Below are positions 23,210 through 33,925 of a stretch of 64,000 nt of DNA, piece after piece. Source of the stretch: Erodium maritimum (taxonomy: Eukaryota; Streptophyta; Magnoliopsida; Geraniales; Geraniaceae); the NCBI GenBank assembly GCA_963921825.1, contig OY997594.1, positions 63,287,675 to 63,351,674 on the forward strand, written 5' to 3'. The notes beneath the pieces were generated by a model. That model was not told the origin of the DNA and made no database searches. It was given only the letters and a program-made list of their open reading frames with translations. How positions within the stretch are numbered: position 1 is the stretch's first letter; every line of letters starts with the position of its first letter. The position numbers and the translations under genes were made by a program.

Positions 23210-24021
23210 TACACTGAGCGACCCTCCACCTCGCGATAGGTGGTGAACCAGTCCCGAACCGACACAAGTAATAAGAATCCCATGTATCCAACAACCAACC
23301 GTCATACATATGATCACTAGAACCCATTGTCAAGGCATGCGCTAGGTCACCGTCGATATGAATATCCTCAACTATCTCCGGTGCCTCAACCACATTAGCC
23401 ACGCCTTTTCCCGTATCTTGTTTGATGCGATTGTCCTTCAAATCCGGACAATCCTTCTTGTAATGGCCTTTACGCTTACATTTGTAACATTCAACCTTAG
23501 ACAAATCTCTTCCTCTCGATTTAGATCGACTTCTTCTATTGTTGTTGTACCTCTTGTCTGAATTTCTTCCCCTTGTAACCGAGGGACCGTGTGCTAGAAC
23601 ATCCTCGCTCACAGCACTCTTCCTAGAAGCTTTTTCCAGTATAGATTGAACAATGTCACTATACACAAACTTCTCCTTGTTAATAATAGTCATCTGATTA
23701 ACAAACGGCTCTCATTCTGGCAATAAAGAAATCAACAAGAATAAAGCCTTCTGGCTATCTTCAAACTTAGCTCCCAAGCTAATACAATCCGAGTACAACC
23801 ACTCAAACTCAGTGATATGATCAGTCATAAGCTTACCTGACTGTAGCTTGAAAGTGAAGAGCTTCTTCTGTAGGTACATCACACTCATCTGATCATTTTG
23901 AAGATACATAGCCTGAAGCTTTTCCCAAATACCCTTGGCAGTAGTCTCATCTGCAAAATTGTAAGCCACATTCCAAGAAAGACACAAGCGGATCGTACTA
24001 CACGCCTTCTGATCCATCTTG
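23210..24021 (-). pseudogene. Copia gag C-terminal part and protease start
   Basis: The minus strand encodes a UBN2-type gag (KACSTIRLCLSWNVAYNF, ETTAKGIWEKLQAMY, LQSGKLMTDHITEFE). A TAA breaks the frame after ISLLPE. Then come an Arg-rich segment and the zinc knuckle CYKCKRKGHYKKDC (CX2CX4HX4C), followed by the protease start YDGWLLDT. It joins the gag start at 27303-27521 once the solo LTR is removed. Confidence 0.9.
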
Positions 24022-25436
24022 TTCCATGTAATAACCACTCCCGGTCAACGCCAGTCAAATCTGCGAAAAACAGGAAAATTTAAAATTTTTGGACAGACAC
24101 TTAAATGAACCGAAATTTGACCCCGAGGGTCATACCGGACTTAAGTTTACCCCGATATCGACCAAAGTGAGTTCCGGGGGACTCAGGGCAACTTTCTGAC
24201 CAATTTGGGAAATGTTGACTTTTCGCTGGAAAAGTCAACCGAGCGACGTTTTGGTCCATTCGAGGACCGTTTTGGATCCAAAAAGCTTAGCCGTCGTCGT
24301 AGCGGTCTTAGTTGAGCCGTTTCCTTGTAGCCCGTGAAGTTTCGTAATTTCTTGGGAAAAGTGCCCGTTCGGGACCTACTTGCCACATGTCACAAATGTG
24401 GTGGTGTTAGGTTTATTGAACAAAACAATTGATGAGACTTTAGTGTTAGTTTGTAAATAAGTAAAGTTTGTGTTAGTTTTTAAAACAAATAAAAGGGAAA
24501 GTAAGACTATGTCTAGGCCAACACTTCACAATTAAAAAAAAGGTAGACTTTTAGAGAGAGAAAGGAAGAGAGAAGGAGGAGATAAAAAGAGAAGAGGCTT
24601 GGGGAATTTGTGACGTTTCTCGTTTATCAAGTCGTTGGATCGTCTCAACGATAGAAGATTCAAGCTCACACCGTCATTCTCTACGGTGAGCACCTAACCG
24701 ATTTTCGTTTTGGTACGTTTGAAATTTAGGGTTTGAGTTTAAACGGTTTGATTATGGTTGGGTTTTGGTTAGAATTGGTTTAAAGATGAATGGTTGAGGT
24801 TTGAGGTTCGTTAGGAACGTTTTGGGGCAAAAAGGAAATTTTCCTAATTGTGGCCGGGTGGGGCCCACATGCCCGAGTATCGGGTTTTCGTGATCGGGTG
24901 GTTTAGGGCGATCCCCAAGTAGTTCATCCACACCCGGATCGAAATTTGGAATTAAAATGTGAAAGTTGTAATTGACGGGTTTAGAAACTTTAAACGCGAA
25001 TTAAATTACTCGGAACTCGGAAATTGATTCCGTCGAGTGCATAGGAACCCTTGAATTATTCTAAGACCGTAGAAACGAAAACGGGAATTTTCGGAGCCCC
25101 GGAAGGGCATTTGCAAAACCCGGGCAGATTCACCATGTCGGGCGAATCGGGCCTTTACGGGCCCTTTATCGACAATGTCGGGTAATTGGGAAGTTTGGGA
25201 GTGATCGACATTGTCGGGGTTACGTTTGAGCGTAAAGTTTACTGAATTTCAGTTTATTCCTGCGAGTTTAAAAGTGCCTTAAAATTGTGTCCTTTTAGAT
25301 CGTGCTGCGGACCGAGGCAAGGGAAAGCTGGGTGAGTGACTGAGGTCACGCCGGAGCTCGTTGGTTGGCTTTTGGAGAACACGCACGAGGTAGGGAAAAG
25401 TAGACGGATCTCGGCCCTGATTAGGGAAAGTTAACA

Positions 25437-25600
25437 GTAGAAATGCATGTGACACTTGGGTGTCGTGGGTTAAGTAGGTTATCGAATATTAGAAATGCAT
25501 GTGACACTTGGGGTGTTGTGGGTTAAGTAGGTTATCGAAGATTGGAAATGCATGTGACATTTAGTAGTGTCGTAGGAGCATAGAACTTATCGATGTTAGA
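25437..25600. repeat. Tandem array A, about 55-60 bp, three copies
   Basis: Units begin GAAATGCATGTGACA and end GTTATCGA. Counterpart of the array at 3553-3722. Confidence 0.75.
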
Positions 25601-25601
25601 A

Positions 25602-25752
25602 TTACAGGAGGCATATGACCATTCCCGGAGGTTGATTGTGAACTTATCGATATTAGGAGTACTGGAGGCATATGACCATGCCCGGAGGTTGATTGTGAAA
25701 CTGTTGATATTAGAACCGCTGGAGGCATTGGTTATGCCCGGAGGTTGTTTGT
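25602..25752. repeat. Tandem array B, about 57 bp, three copies
   Basis: Units contain GGAGGCATATGACCAT(T/G)CCC, GGAGGTTGATTGTG and a TTATCGATATTAG-like link. Not clearly present in the copy at 2389-5196. Confidence 0.7.
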
Positions 25753-25759
25753 GTAATTT

Positions 25760-26310
25760 GTGTCTTGGGTGGCCATGAGAGCCCGTGTTTTACTGTTGTG
25801 TCTTGGGTGGCCGTGAGTGCCGTGGGGTTGTTGAGCCCGTGAGTTACTGTTGGTGTGTCTTGGGTGGCCGTGAGTGCCGTGGGGTTGTTGAGCCCGTGAG
25901 TTACTGTTGGTGTGTCTTGGGTGGCCATGAGTGCCCGTAGGGTTGTTGAGCCCGTGAGTTACTGTTGGTGTGTCTTGGTGTCCATGAGTGCCCGTGGGGT
26001 TGTTGAAACCGTGTCTTTACTGTTGGTGTGTCTTGGGTGGCCGTGAGTGCCGTGGGGTTGTTGAGCCCGTGAGTTACTGTTGGTGTGTCTTGGGTGGCCA
26101 TGAGTGCCCGTGGGGTTGTTGAGCCCGTGAGTTACTGTTGGTGTGTCTTGGGTGGCCATGAGTGCCCGTGGGGTTGTTGAGCCCGTGAGTTATGGTTGGT
26201 GTGTCTTGGGAGGCCGTGAGTGCCCGTGGGGTTGTTGAGTCCGTGTTTTACTGTTGGTGTCTTGGGCGGCCATGAGTGCCTGTGGAGTGTTGAACCTGTG
26301 TTGTTGCTGT
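25760..26310. repeat. Tandem array C, 57-58 bp, about ten copies
   Basis: Units read GGGTGGCCGTGAGTGCCG, then TGGGGTTGTTGAGCCCGTGA, then GTTACTGTTGGTGTGTCTT. The exact 57-bp period makes long repetitive open frames on the minus strand that are not genes. The sister element has four copies at 3315-3512. Confidence 0.85.
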
Positions 26311-26404
26311 TTGTTGAACTTTGCTTATGATTGTGATTGTGCTTGCCCGAGGTTAGTGACCCGACTGTGTGTCGGGAAGTGGTGTGGAATTTGGCTGGCT
26401 TACC

Positions 26405-26575
26405 TGACAGGGATCGGTAAGTTGCGAGCGTCCTTTGGCTGGCCTGACCGAGTTCGAGTCTCGGGAGGTTGCGAGCGTTCTTTGGCTGGCTTGACCGAGT
26501 TCGAGTCTCGGGAAGTTGCGAGCGTTCTTTGGCTAGCCTGACCGAGTTCGAGTCTCGGGAGGTTGTGAGCGTTTT
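26405..26575. repeat. Tandem array D, about 56 bp, three copies
   Basis: Units read GCGAGCGT(C/T)CTTTGGCTGGC, then CTGACCGAGTTCGAGTCTCG, then GGAGGTT. A different sequence from arrays A-C but a similar period. Confidence 0.75.
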
Positions 26576-27302
26576 TAGGCGATGAGAGAGCAGCTCCCCT
26601 TCCGACTAGCTATCGGAAAAGCAGCGCTGTATATATCGCCAATAGGTCGACCGCCTGGAGCCTGACAGGGATCGGTAAAGCGCGTGGGGCAGGCTCGAGC
26701 CCAGCCGGTTAGCAACCGGCACTGAGCAGCTGACAGGAGTGCGATCCCTTTGTGATCTTGTTTGGTGTGCGATCCTTTGTGATCTTGGGTGTTGCGTGGT
26801 GGTCTATCGTGTCATTGGAGGAGGTCGTCAATCGTCGTGTCGGGTCTACTTTACGTGTCCGAGTGTTGAGTCGGCTGAGGAAAGTATCAGTGTGTGGGTG
26901 TCGGTCGGGTTACTTGAGTTTGGGGATAGTGATCCCCGGTGTTGAGTTGGTTGTTGGTGTTACCAGATTTGTCTGCTGATTATGCCATAGTCAGTCTGTT
27001 ATCCGTGGTGGTGAGCGAACGCTCACCCCTAGCTGCTTTTCCTACAGGTACCGGTCGCAGGTTGGACTAGGTGAGCTTCTGAAGCTTGAAGAGCTAGGAG
27101 CGGGATTCTGGGTTTATTTGAGTCTAGCGACGGATACCATACTTTTGTCCACTTGTTGGGACGTGTTTTAAGTTGTAAATATTATTTTGTTGAACAAACG
27201 GTGATCTTAAAGTGATTTAATGAAAAAGGTTTCAAAATGTTTTACTGTTTTAAAAGTTCACGTCCTGAGTTCGGTTTACTGAAATTGGGGCGTGACATTC
27301 CA

Positions 27303-27521
27303 TCTAACCAGTTGATCACCCTCTGATGGTTTATCCCCCAACACATCATATTGATCCAAACTAACAAGAATGTCTTTACAATCCATCTGCCAAGCTTTAA
27401 AATTGTTCCGTCCATTAAATCGAAGAATATCGAACCCATGGACCTTCACATAACCCTCATCCCGAGATGTCAACGCTCTATCAGACATATTCGCAAACAC
27501 AACGATAACAACAATAACCAA
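27303..27521 (-). pseudogene. Copia gag N-terminal part
   Basis: MSDRALTSRDEGYVKVHGFD, then LRFNGRNNFKAWQMDCKDIL and a segment ending DQLVRW. This is the gag start of TNT1-like Copia elements and continues in 24021-23210 after removal of the solo LTR. Only about 90 bases separate it from the PBS. Confidence 0.88.
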
Positions 27522-27613
27522 TCAAATAGACAACCAGGATGCTCTGATAGTACTAGAAGCTCAACCAGTAGCCTGATACCACTTGAAGCCGAACTAGTAG
27601 CGCTGATACCACT

Positions 27614-28550
27614 TGTAGTAAATCTAGTACCCCCAAAACCGGAATACGAGACTCACCCCGAAAATCAATCGGATCCGTGGAAAAGAACCGATGCGATTCA
27701 ATCCACAAAGGACACCGATAACCTGACTTTCCAACCCCCGATCCTAGGACTCAGTCGATAAATGCTAAATGTCTGATACGCGGAAAAACCGGAACAAATA
27801 ATAAAGTGCAGGAAATAAACAGAGACAACGATATACGTGGTTCAGCAATGTGCCTACATCCACGGGACAACGACGAGCTTTTTTTATTACTCGAGAAATA
27901 ATCCGAGAACTTACAACCGAATTCCCTATTCCTCAATACAAATTGCAACCTAATAAAGATAATCTAAATCTAAAGTGTTGCAATTAGAACAGTGATAACC
28001 AACTCATCCATTCCCGAGCTTCACTGTGGCATTTAGTGCACTTCCATATAATTTGGTTTCCAACCAAAAAAACTCACACTAAGCAAAAATTAATTCTGAA
28101 ACCTTGAACAATGCACTCACTTTTCATTTCTCATGCCATTGGCCCTTGTACAACATTGACCAGTCAAATCCTCAAATACCCTTGTATTTATGGTCCTACT
28201 AGCACAATCACATCAGAAATGAAGACGCATACCATAAAAAAGGAAATCAGATCTTGATTTCACCACTCCACCACATAGCTCCTTCGGATGCTTTCAAGAG
28301 AGCTTATGTTCCTCTCTCTCTATTCACTGTTCAATGTCACCTCCAAACTAAGAACCACACCCTTCTATTTGTGTTTATCTCTCTTCAAATTGAAGCCGCC
28401 ACCCACTGTCAATTGTTGTCTCTCTTGAACAGAACCCTACTATTCCCATATATTCCAAAATGAGACAAATTTCCAATGGGCTTAAGTTTCGGTTAAATGG
28501 GCCTAAACCGTGGGCCTTTGGACTTGGGCTTTTGAAGCATAATTTCAACA
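27614..28550 (-). repeat. 5' LTR of the 17-kb Copia element
   Basis: 937 bp, TGTTGAAATTATGC...TTTACTACA in minus orientation, followed by the tRNA-Met-type PBS TGGTATCAG at 27603-27611. Confidence 0.92.
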
Positions 28551-28698
28551 CATATGACTAACGGAATGGAATATTCTGTCCATTTTTACTAATAAAATCG
28601 CGTGACCAATACTTAAGGTAGTGCATTTGTCATTTTGAAATGCTGGGTAGTGTAATGTTTGCGACTAATACTTAAGAGTAAGTTTCGATATTTAACCC
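28551..28698. mobile_element. MITE, right part, displaced by the Copia insertion
   Basis: Continues the right arm after the second CATAT: CATATGACTAACGGAATGG and GTCCATTTTTACT are the reverse complement of 11127-11170, with substitutions. It ends near TTTAACCC at 28691-28698. Removing the Copia element and one CATAT rejoins the arms. Confidence 0.7.
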
Positions 28699-29149
28699 TT
28701 TAATAAATCTATATTTTAATTACTTCATCTACAATTCATATGCAATTTTCATTTTAATAAATCTATTTTTAATTATTTCATCTACAATTCATAAGAAGTG
28801 ACCAAATTGAGAGCTTCTAAGCACTCCTTGATGACTATTTAATGTTTTTTTGGACAATAAAAAATATTTGAAGTGTAAGTACTACTACTTACGGTTAATG
28901 TGATCAATTGTTAACAAATTTGGATGGGCTGGTCTTACCCGGTGAACCGGCCCATAATCCGGACATGCGGGTTCAAAGGTCCCTTTTTGGGCCCGAAGCT
29001 GGGAGTGGGTTAAATTTTTTGAACCCGGTCACTCCTGGCCGGTTCAAACATTTGGCCACGGGGCCGGGGCCCGGCCCATGGACACCCCTAGCCCCAAAGA
29101 TTTCACACATGTTTTTTTACGGATGGCTGCTACATATTCCGTAGGGCCA
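28699..29149. other. AT-rich spacer and a GC-rich hAT-like end
   Basis: 28699-28900 is AT-rich. 28925-29095 is GC-rich and ends GGCCCATGGACACCCCTAG, a form seen at the ends of some plant hAT elements, but no partner terminus or TSD was found. Confidence 0.35.
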
Positions 29150-31076
29150 CTGTGGGAGAGGCGGGTTATATCAGGAATGTTCTTGGATTTTTTGGGCAGC
29201 TATTAGGTCAGGTGCTTAACCTACGCAAATAATCCATTTTCTTCAGCACAAACCCCCTTACGGTACGAAAAGAGTGCTGCTAGATCCTGTCTTTTTCTGA
29301 GACGTCGGCCACATCTATGTATCTGGGGGTGTCTAATATGATTGGTCGAAATAGTAATGCGGAAATGTCCTATTTGGGAGACCGCGTTATCAAACGTATC
29401 CGATCGTGGGATGGTAAACTATTATCCCCCCTGGTAGGGAGGTAATGATCCGTTCGACGCTCATATCTCCATCGGTCTATGTGATGTCAGTATTCTGGTT
29501 ACCTTAGAAGATAATATCCCGCATCCACGTCGCATTGGCTCAGTTTTGGTGGGGGCGGGGGGCAGTCAGCTCGGCCAACAATTATTGGGATAATTTTTGC
29601 AAGCCGAAAGATGCCCATGGATAACGTTTAGACTTTTGCAGGATGTTAACACGAACCTATTAGGAAGCAGGCCTGAAGCTTACTCTACCGCCCTCTATCC
29701 TTTATGACTTAGGTTTTGTAACTAGATACTTTCCTTCCACATACTTTCTCCATGAACGGATTGAGGCTAGCCCTAGCTTCACTTGGGCAAGTATTTATTC
29801 AACGCAAGATCTCTTGAGGAGTGGACTAAGGATATCAATTGGGGATGGACGAGACACATTGATCAGGAGAACGCCATGACTCTTAAGCCCGATTATGGAG
29901 ATCCAATATACTTGTGCTACCTTGGATGGCACACCGGTCGCGGGTCTGATGATCCCTGGATCATGCTGCTGGATGTGCTGCTTATATCTAGACCGTTCGA
30001 TGAGGCGGAGAGGGACAAAATTCTCCAGGTTCACTTGCCGACCATTAGAGATGATGATGCATGGTATTGGACGACTGAGCGGACATGCCTCTACTCAACA
30101 AAAGTGGGGTACTCTATTCTGTCCAAGACGCGCCACCTTACCCGCCACAACACTACCGTAGTAGCTAGGTCATCTATCTGGGCCATACCGGTCCCACCGC
30201 GTCTACGGGTCTTCCTATGGAGATGCCTTACAGATACTTTGCAGGTAGATACTAATTTAAATCGAAGATATGTTCCAATCACCCCTATATGTGATATCTA
30301 CACGCGCACCCCGGAATCAATTGGCCACTTATTCTTGGAATGCGGTTTTGCAAAAACATGTTGGACCTAGTTTGGCGGGATAACTCCTTATGACCTTACC
30401 GTGGGATTTGTGGAGTGACGGGAGGCAATTGATGCCAACGGGACGCAGACTCGAGTGGCTGATGTCTTGTTTGTCCCCTGGAAAATTTGGAAGGCACAAA
30501 ATGCTCTGAAATGAGGGGTACTACGCCTGCTTCCCTAGGAGTGATCTCGACGCCCCACACTCATCTTGCGGTTTGGCGGGAAGCTGGGTCCCACCTGGAA
30601 GTACCCCACATGCCACCCTCTTCCTGACCCTCCTGTTGGGTTTAGCCTCATACGGGTACAATAGTCATTAATGTGGATGGGCTGTCTTCCAGGATTCAAA
30701 TCAATCAGTTTGGGGCGTCATTGCCCAGAATGCAGACGGGGTTATTTGTCTTGCAACGAATAGACCACTTTCAGGATATTGGTCTCCGATCATGATAGAA
30801 GCGTGTGCAATTGGCACAACTCTTCGCAACATCGCTACGATGGGAGCGGGTCCAATTATCATTAGATCAAATGCTCATGTTCTACTAAACATGATCACGT
30901 CAGGAGATCCCCCAACGTCGCCTGTTGGGACCATTATACGAGATATCCGTTACATGCTCTTTCAAAATGAGGAGACAACCCTTTAACTTGCAATAAGAAC
31001 TACAAATAAAGCTGCTCATTGGTTAGCCAAAAAAACACGTTTTATGTCTGTTCTTCAGTGGTCAAGAACTTTTCCT

Positions 31077-32684
31077 CAGGGCCGGCCCCTCTCCTTGCCA
31101 AATTAGGCGGTTGCCTAAGGCCACAGGGAGTGGAAGGCCACATTCTTGAAAAATATATATTATTAATATGTAAAAGCTCATGTGATTAATAAGAAGGGAA
31201 AATATCAGATTGGTACCCTTAACTATACGTTTTTAACACATTGGTACCCTTAACTAATTTAATCACTAAAAAGGTTCCTTAAGTTTCCAATCAGTAACAC
31301 TTTAGTGTTTTCCGTCCATTTTTGGACGGAAAATGGTCATGGTGGTGGAGATGAAGGCTGGGGAAGAAACAGAATGAAGGAGAAACAGAATGAAGGAGAC
31401 GTATGTATGAAATAAAATGGGGGAGATGAAGGTTGCGTAGGAGAAATAAGGTAAAAGAATAATTAGGGTTTGAACTTAGAGGGGTATTTTTGTCATTTTT
31501 TGAAAGTTTAAGGTCATGTGCATTGCACATGACCATTTTCCGTCCAAAAATGGACGGAAAACACTAACGTGTTACTGATTGGAAACTTAAGGTACATTTT
31601 TAGTGATTAAATTAGTTAAGGGTACCAATGTGTTAAAAACGAATAGTTAAGGTACCAATTTGATATTTTCCCTAATAAGAATCCTTTGAAAAAGCAGGCT
31701 TATGATTGTTTGAAACTGAACTCCATAACTTAACTTCAATCTCAAACACATATACTCGTTATTTTTTATCAAATTCATTTTTTTTAACTTTGGTTTTTTT
31801 TTTTTCAGCCATAATTAGTTTCCAAATATATTAGAATTTTGTTTCCAAAATACAATTACCCTTCTTCTTAATTCTATTATTTTTATAATTTTGTCTGTTC
31901 CAAATCATGTATAAATATGTGCAGTTTTAGGTTTAGATTCATCCCCAAGTAGTTCCAATCTTTTTTCTTTAAATTGTCTATTGTTTTATTACGATTTCCT
32001 TTTCAAATTGTAGTTTGTTCTAAAAAAAAAAATCAGTTTTTATCACTATCTGATATTTCTTATCTTGGTCGTGGAGAACAAAGACAAACACGAAGAACAA
32101 TATGAATACAAGGTTAGTAACATTCTACGAATTAAGAGTTTTAAGAGAGTGTGCATTTAGAAAATAAAACTCCTATTGATATACTCGTTATATTAAAAAG
32201 TTGAATTCTTTTCCGAATACTCATATTGCAAACAAAAATGTGTTAACCATTCATGTTACAATTGCTTCAAAAGAAATGAGTTTCTCAAAAATAAACTTGA
32301 TAAAAAATTATTTGAGATCAATAATTTTTCAACAAAAATTGAATGGTTTGACTCTTTTGTGTATGTGTTTTATTGATGACAAGGATGAAAAATATCTATG
32401 CATGGAAGTAATGTTCATCAAGCTTGAATAAGGAGGAAAGGGGAGAACGTTGTGGATAAAAGCCGTTTAAGGTATTTTTAATCGTATATGAGATATAATT
32501 TTTGTTATTAGATATGTTTAGACAAATTATTGGAGTAAGAGTAAGGTTTTTATGTCCCCTTGATATAAATGTATCTTTATTTATTATATTAATAAAATAT
32601 CAAAACATTGTCTCTTTTTTTATTATTAAAAGATCCATTTCTAAATTTTCGCTTAAGGCCACAAAATACATAGGGACGGCCCTG
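31077..32684. mobile_element. hAT-type non-autonomous element, TSD CTTTTCCT
   Basis: Terminal inverted repeats CAGGGCCGGCCC and AGGGACGGCCCTG, with 8-bp direct repeats CTTTTCCT at 31069-31076 and 32685-32692. 1608 bp including a nested MITE (about 1.1 kb without it). AT-rich, with no transposase motif. Removing it rejoins the LINE ORF2 tail. Confidence 0.92.
31196..31672. mobile_element. Mutator-type MITE, 477 bp, TSD TAATAAGAA
   Basis: Long TIRs GGGAAAATATCAGATTGGTA... and ...TACCAATTTGATATTTTCCC pair for well over 100 bases, including CCGTCCATTTTTGGACGG, itself a palindrome. The 9-bp TSD TAATAAGAA is at 31187-31195 and 31673-31681. Nested in the hAT element. Confidence 0.92.
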
Positions 32685-32745
32685 CTTTTCCTGACGTAGT
32701 ATAATGTATCGTTACTTCTAATATTTAAACAAAATAAAAAAAAAG

Positions 32746-33821
32746 TGTGAATCCAAGAATGAAACCACACCCCTCACACCAGCAAGTTGATGACAATGAT
32801 AAAAATTTAAGTCCATGGTGGTTACAATAGACGGTAATATTGGTAATTGATAGTGGTTGTAGAAGTAGAAGGTGTAAATGTGTTTCTGGAAGGCGTTGAC
32901 TATTAGGTTCACTTTCCCTTCCCCTTTCGTGTGGTCACAAACATAAACCATCACACATGCACCACCAGGACTTGCACGTGCCCAGCTACTTACCTCCTCC
33001 ACCTTCTCCAATCCATCAACCACAACCTCCCCATTCGCTTCCTTCATGCTCTCTTTCTCCACCATTAATTTAATGCCCAACTTTATCGTTCCTGTTCTAC
33101 ATTCTCCCTCAACTCTCTCTCAGCCTACACTTTGTAAGTCACCTACATGCCCTTCTCTTAACCCTTGAGTTGACTATATCCTCTGTTCTATACACTAGTC
33201 AACCACCTCTTTATATTTTCTCCTTTAATTTAAAACGCTACATATCCGTTGTTTGTGTGTTATTGGGTTCTGATGAAGTACATTTTCGTGTCGGGGGATT
33301 GTTGGGTTGTGTTTGGTTTGAGGTAAATTTGAGCAAGTTTTGTGTTCTAACATTCACCTTGTGCTCCTACTCACTTGGTTTCTTTGACTACGTTCAATAA
33401 CTTGGCTGATAATTGTGTCTATATCATAATATATTCTTTTCAATATATTAAATGACTCAGATACTATATACTAATCCTCTAATCTAAACTAACCACAATA
33501 CAATCATTTGAGATTATTGTTAACGTTGTTTTCATTAGTATTTGGATTTGTTACTACATGCATGCTTTAAAATATATGCCACGATTCTCTACGGTTAATG
33601 TTGTAAATAAATTTACAAATTTCTTGTATTAAATAACTACGGTGAGCAAAAGAAACAGTACTGAGGAAGAGAAAGCCCCTTCCGGAATATTCAGTTCTAC
33701 TTCTAGAATGTTAGAAGAACAACAAGTCAGCTAATTATTAGTTAATTAAGAATGTAGGTGACCTGACACTGACAGCTCAATATCTTTATTTATTTATTTA
33801 TTTTGACAAGTATATATCTTT
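32746..33821. other. Intergenic region upstream of the WD40 gene
   Basis: No confident gene. A 120-codon frame on the minus strand (32718-33080) overlaps the LINE tail and resembles no family. The last part should hold regulatory sequence of the WD40 gene. Confidence 0.4.
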
Positions 33822-33831
33822 TATATAAATA
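33822..33831 (+). promoter_or_regulatory. TATA box of the WD40 gene
   Basis: TATATAAATA about 95 bases upstream of the ATG at 33926, which leaves a short 5' UTR. Confidence 0.6.
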
Positions 33832-33925
33832 TAACCACACAAAATGAACATTTTAATTTCACATAATTACTGATCAATATTAATCTCCATGCAGCTACAC
33901 TCCCAAGCCGTTGCCTGAACCAACC

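Larger units (their letters stand above)
24027..27297 (-). mobile_element. Solo LTR, 3271 bp, TSD TTCCA
   Basis: In minus orientation it runs TGTCACGCCCCAATTTC...GGTTATTACA, with TTCCA at 24022-24026 and 27298-27302. Excision of the element plus one duplicate restores the Copia gag frame (LVRWNKMDQKAC). TGTCACGCCCC starts are typical of long Gypsy LTRs. No PBS, gag or pol is present. The LTR carries four different tandem arrays of similar period. The reading frames inside it are repeat artefacts. Confidence 0.92.
11364..28550 (-). mobile_element. Copia LTR retrotransposon with nested insertions, TSD CATAT
   Basis: Direct LTRs lie at 11364-12301 and 27614-28550, both TG...CA. They are flanked outside by identical CATAT at 11359-11363 and 28551-28555. 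On the minus strand the order is 5' LTR, a PBS complementary to initiator-Met tRNA (TGGTATCAG, 27603-27611), gag, protease, integrase, RT and RNase H, polypurine stretch, and 3' LTR; this is the Copia order. Removing the insertions 15470-23204 and 24027-27297 with their TSDs leaves about 6.2 kb, a normal Copia length. All coding parts carry stops or frameshifts, so the element is dead. Confidence 0.93.
29150..32745 (+). pseudogene. L1-type LINE ORF2 C-terminal remnant
   Basis: Broken frames from about 29170 give the RT C-terminal region (SKSSIFFS-like, NMIGRNSNAEMSYLGDRVIK, RIRSWDGKLLS, QFWWGRG). 29783-30370 encodes the zinc-binding RT domain of plant LINEs (DINWGWTRHIDQE, AIPVPPRLRVFLWRCLTDTL, HLFLECGFAKTCW). 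30670-31076 encodes an RNase H-like part (NVDGLSSRI..., PIMIEACAIG, TNKAAHWLAKK). A hAT element interrupts it at 31077-32684. The tail then ends FPDVV-stop at about 32701, followed by an A-rich run (32729-32745). Many stops; dead. Confidence 0.85.

Noticed and set aside
25710-26159. Long repetitive minus-strand frames (ATQDTPTV...NNPTALT units)
   Set aside because: Produced by a 57-bp tandem repeat, a multiple of three, inside a non-coding LTR. Not a protein family.
25437-26575. Regularly repeated units resembling a CRISPR array
   Set aside because: Units are contiguous degenerate tandem repeats without unique spacers, in a plant LTR.
28925-29095. GC-rich segment ending like a hAT terminus
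   Set aside because: No matching second terminus or 8-bp duplication found, so not called as an element.
32718-33080. 120-codon minus-strand frame
   Set aside because: Overlaps the LINE 3' tail, resembles no family, and shows no promoter or splice support.
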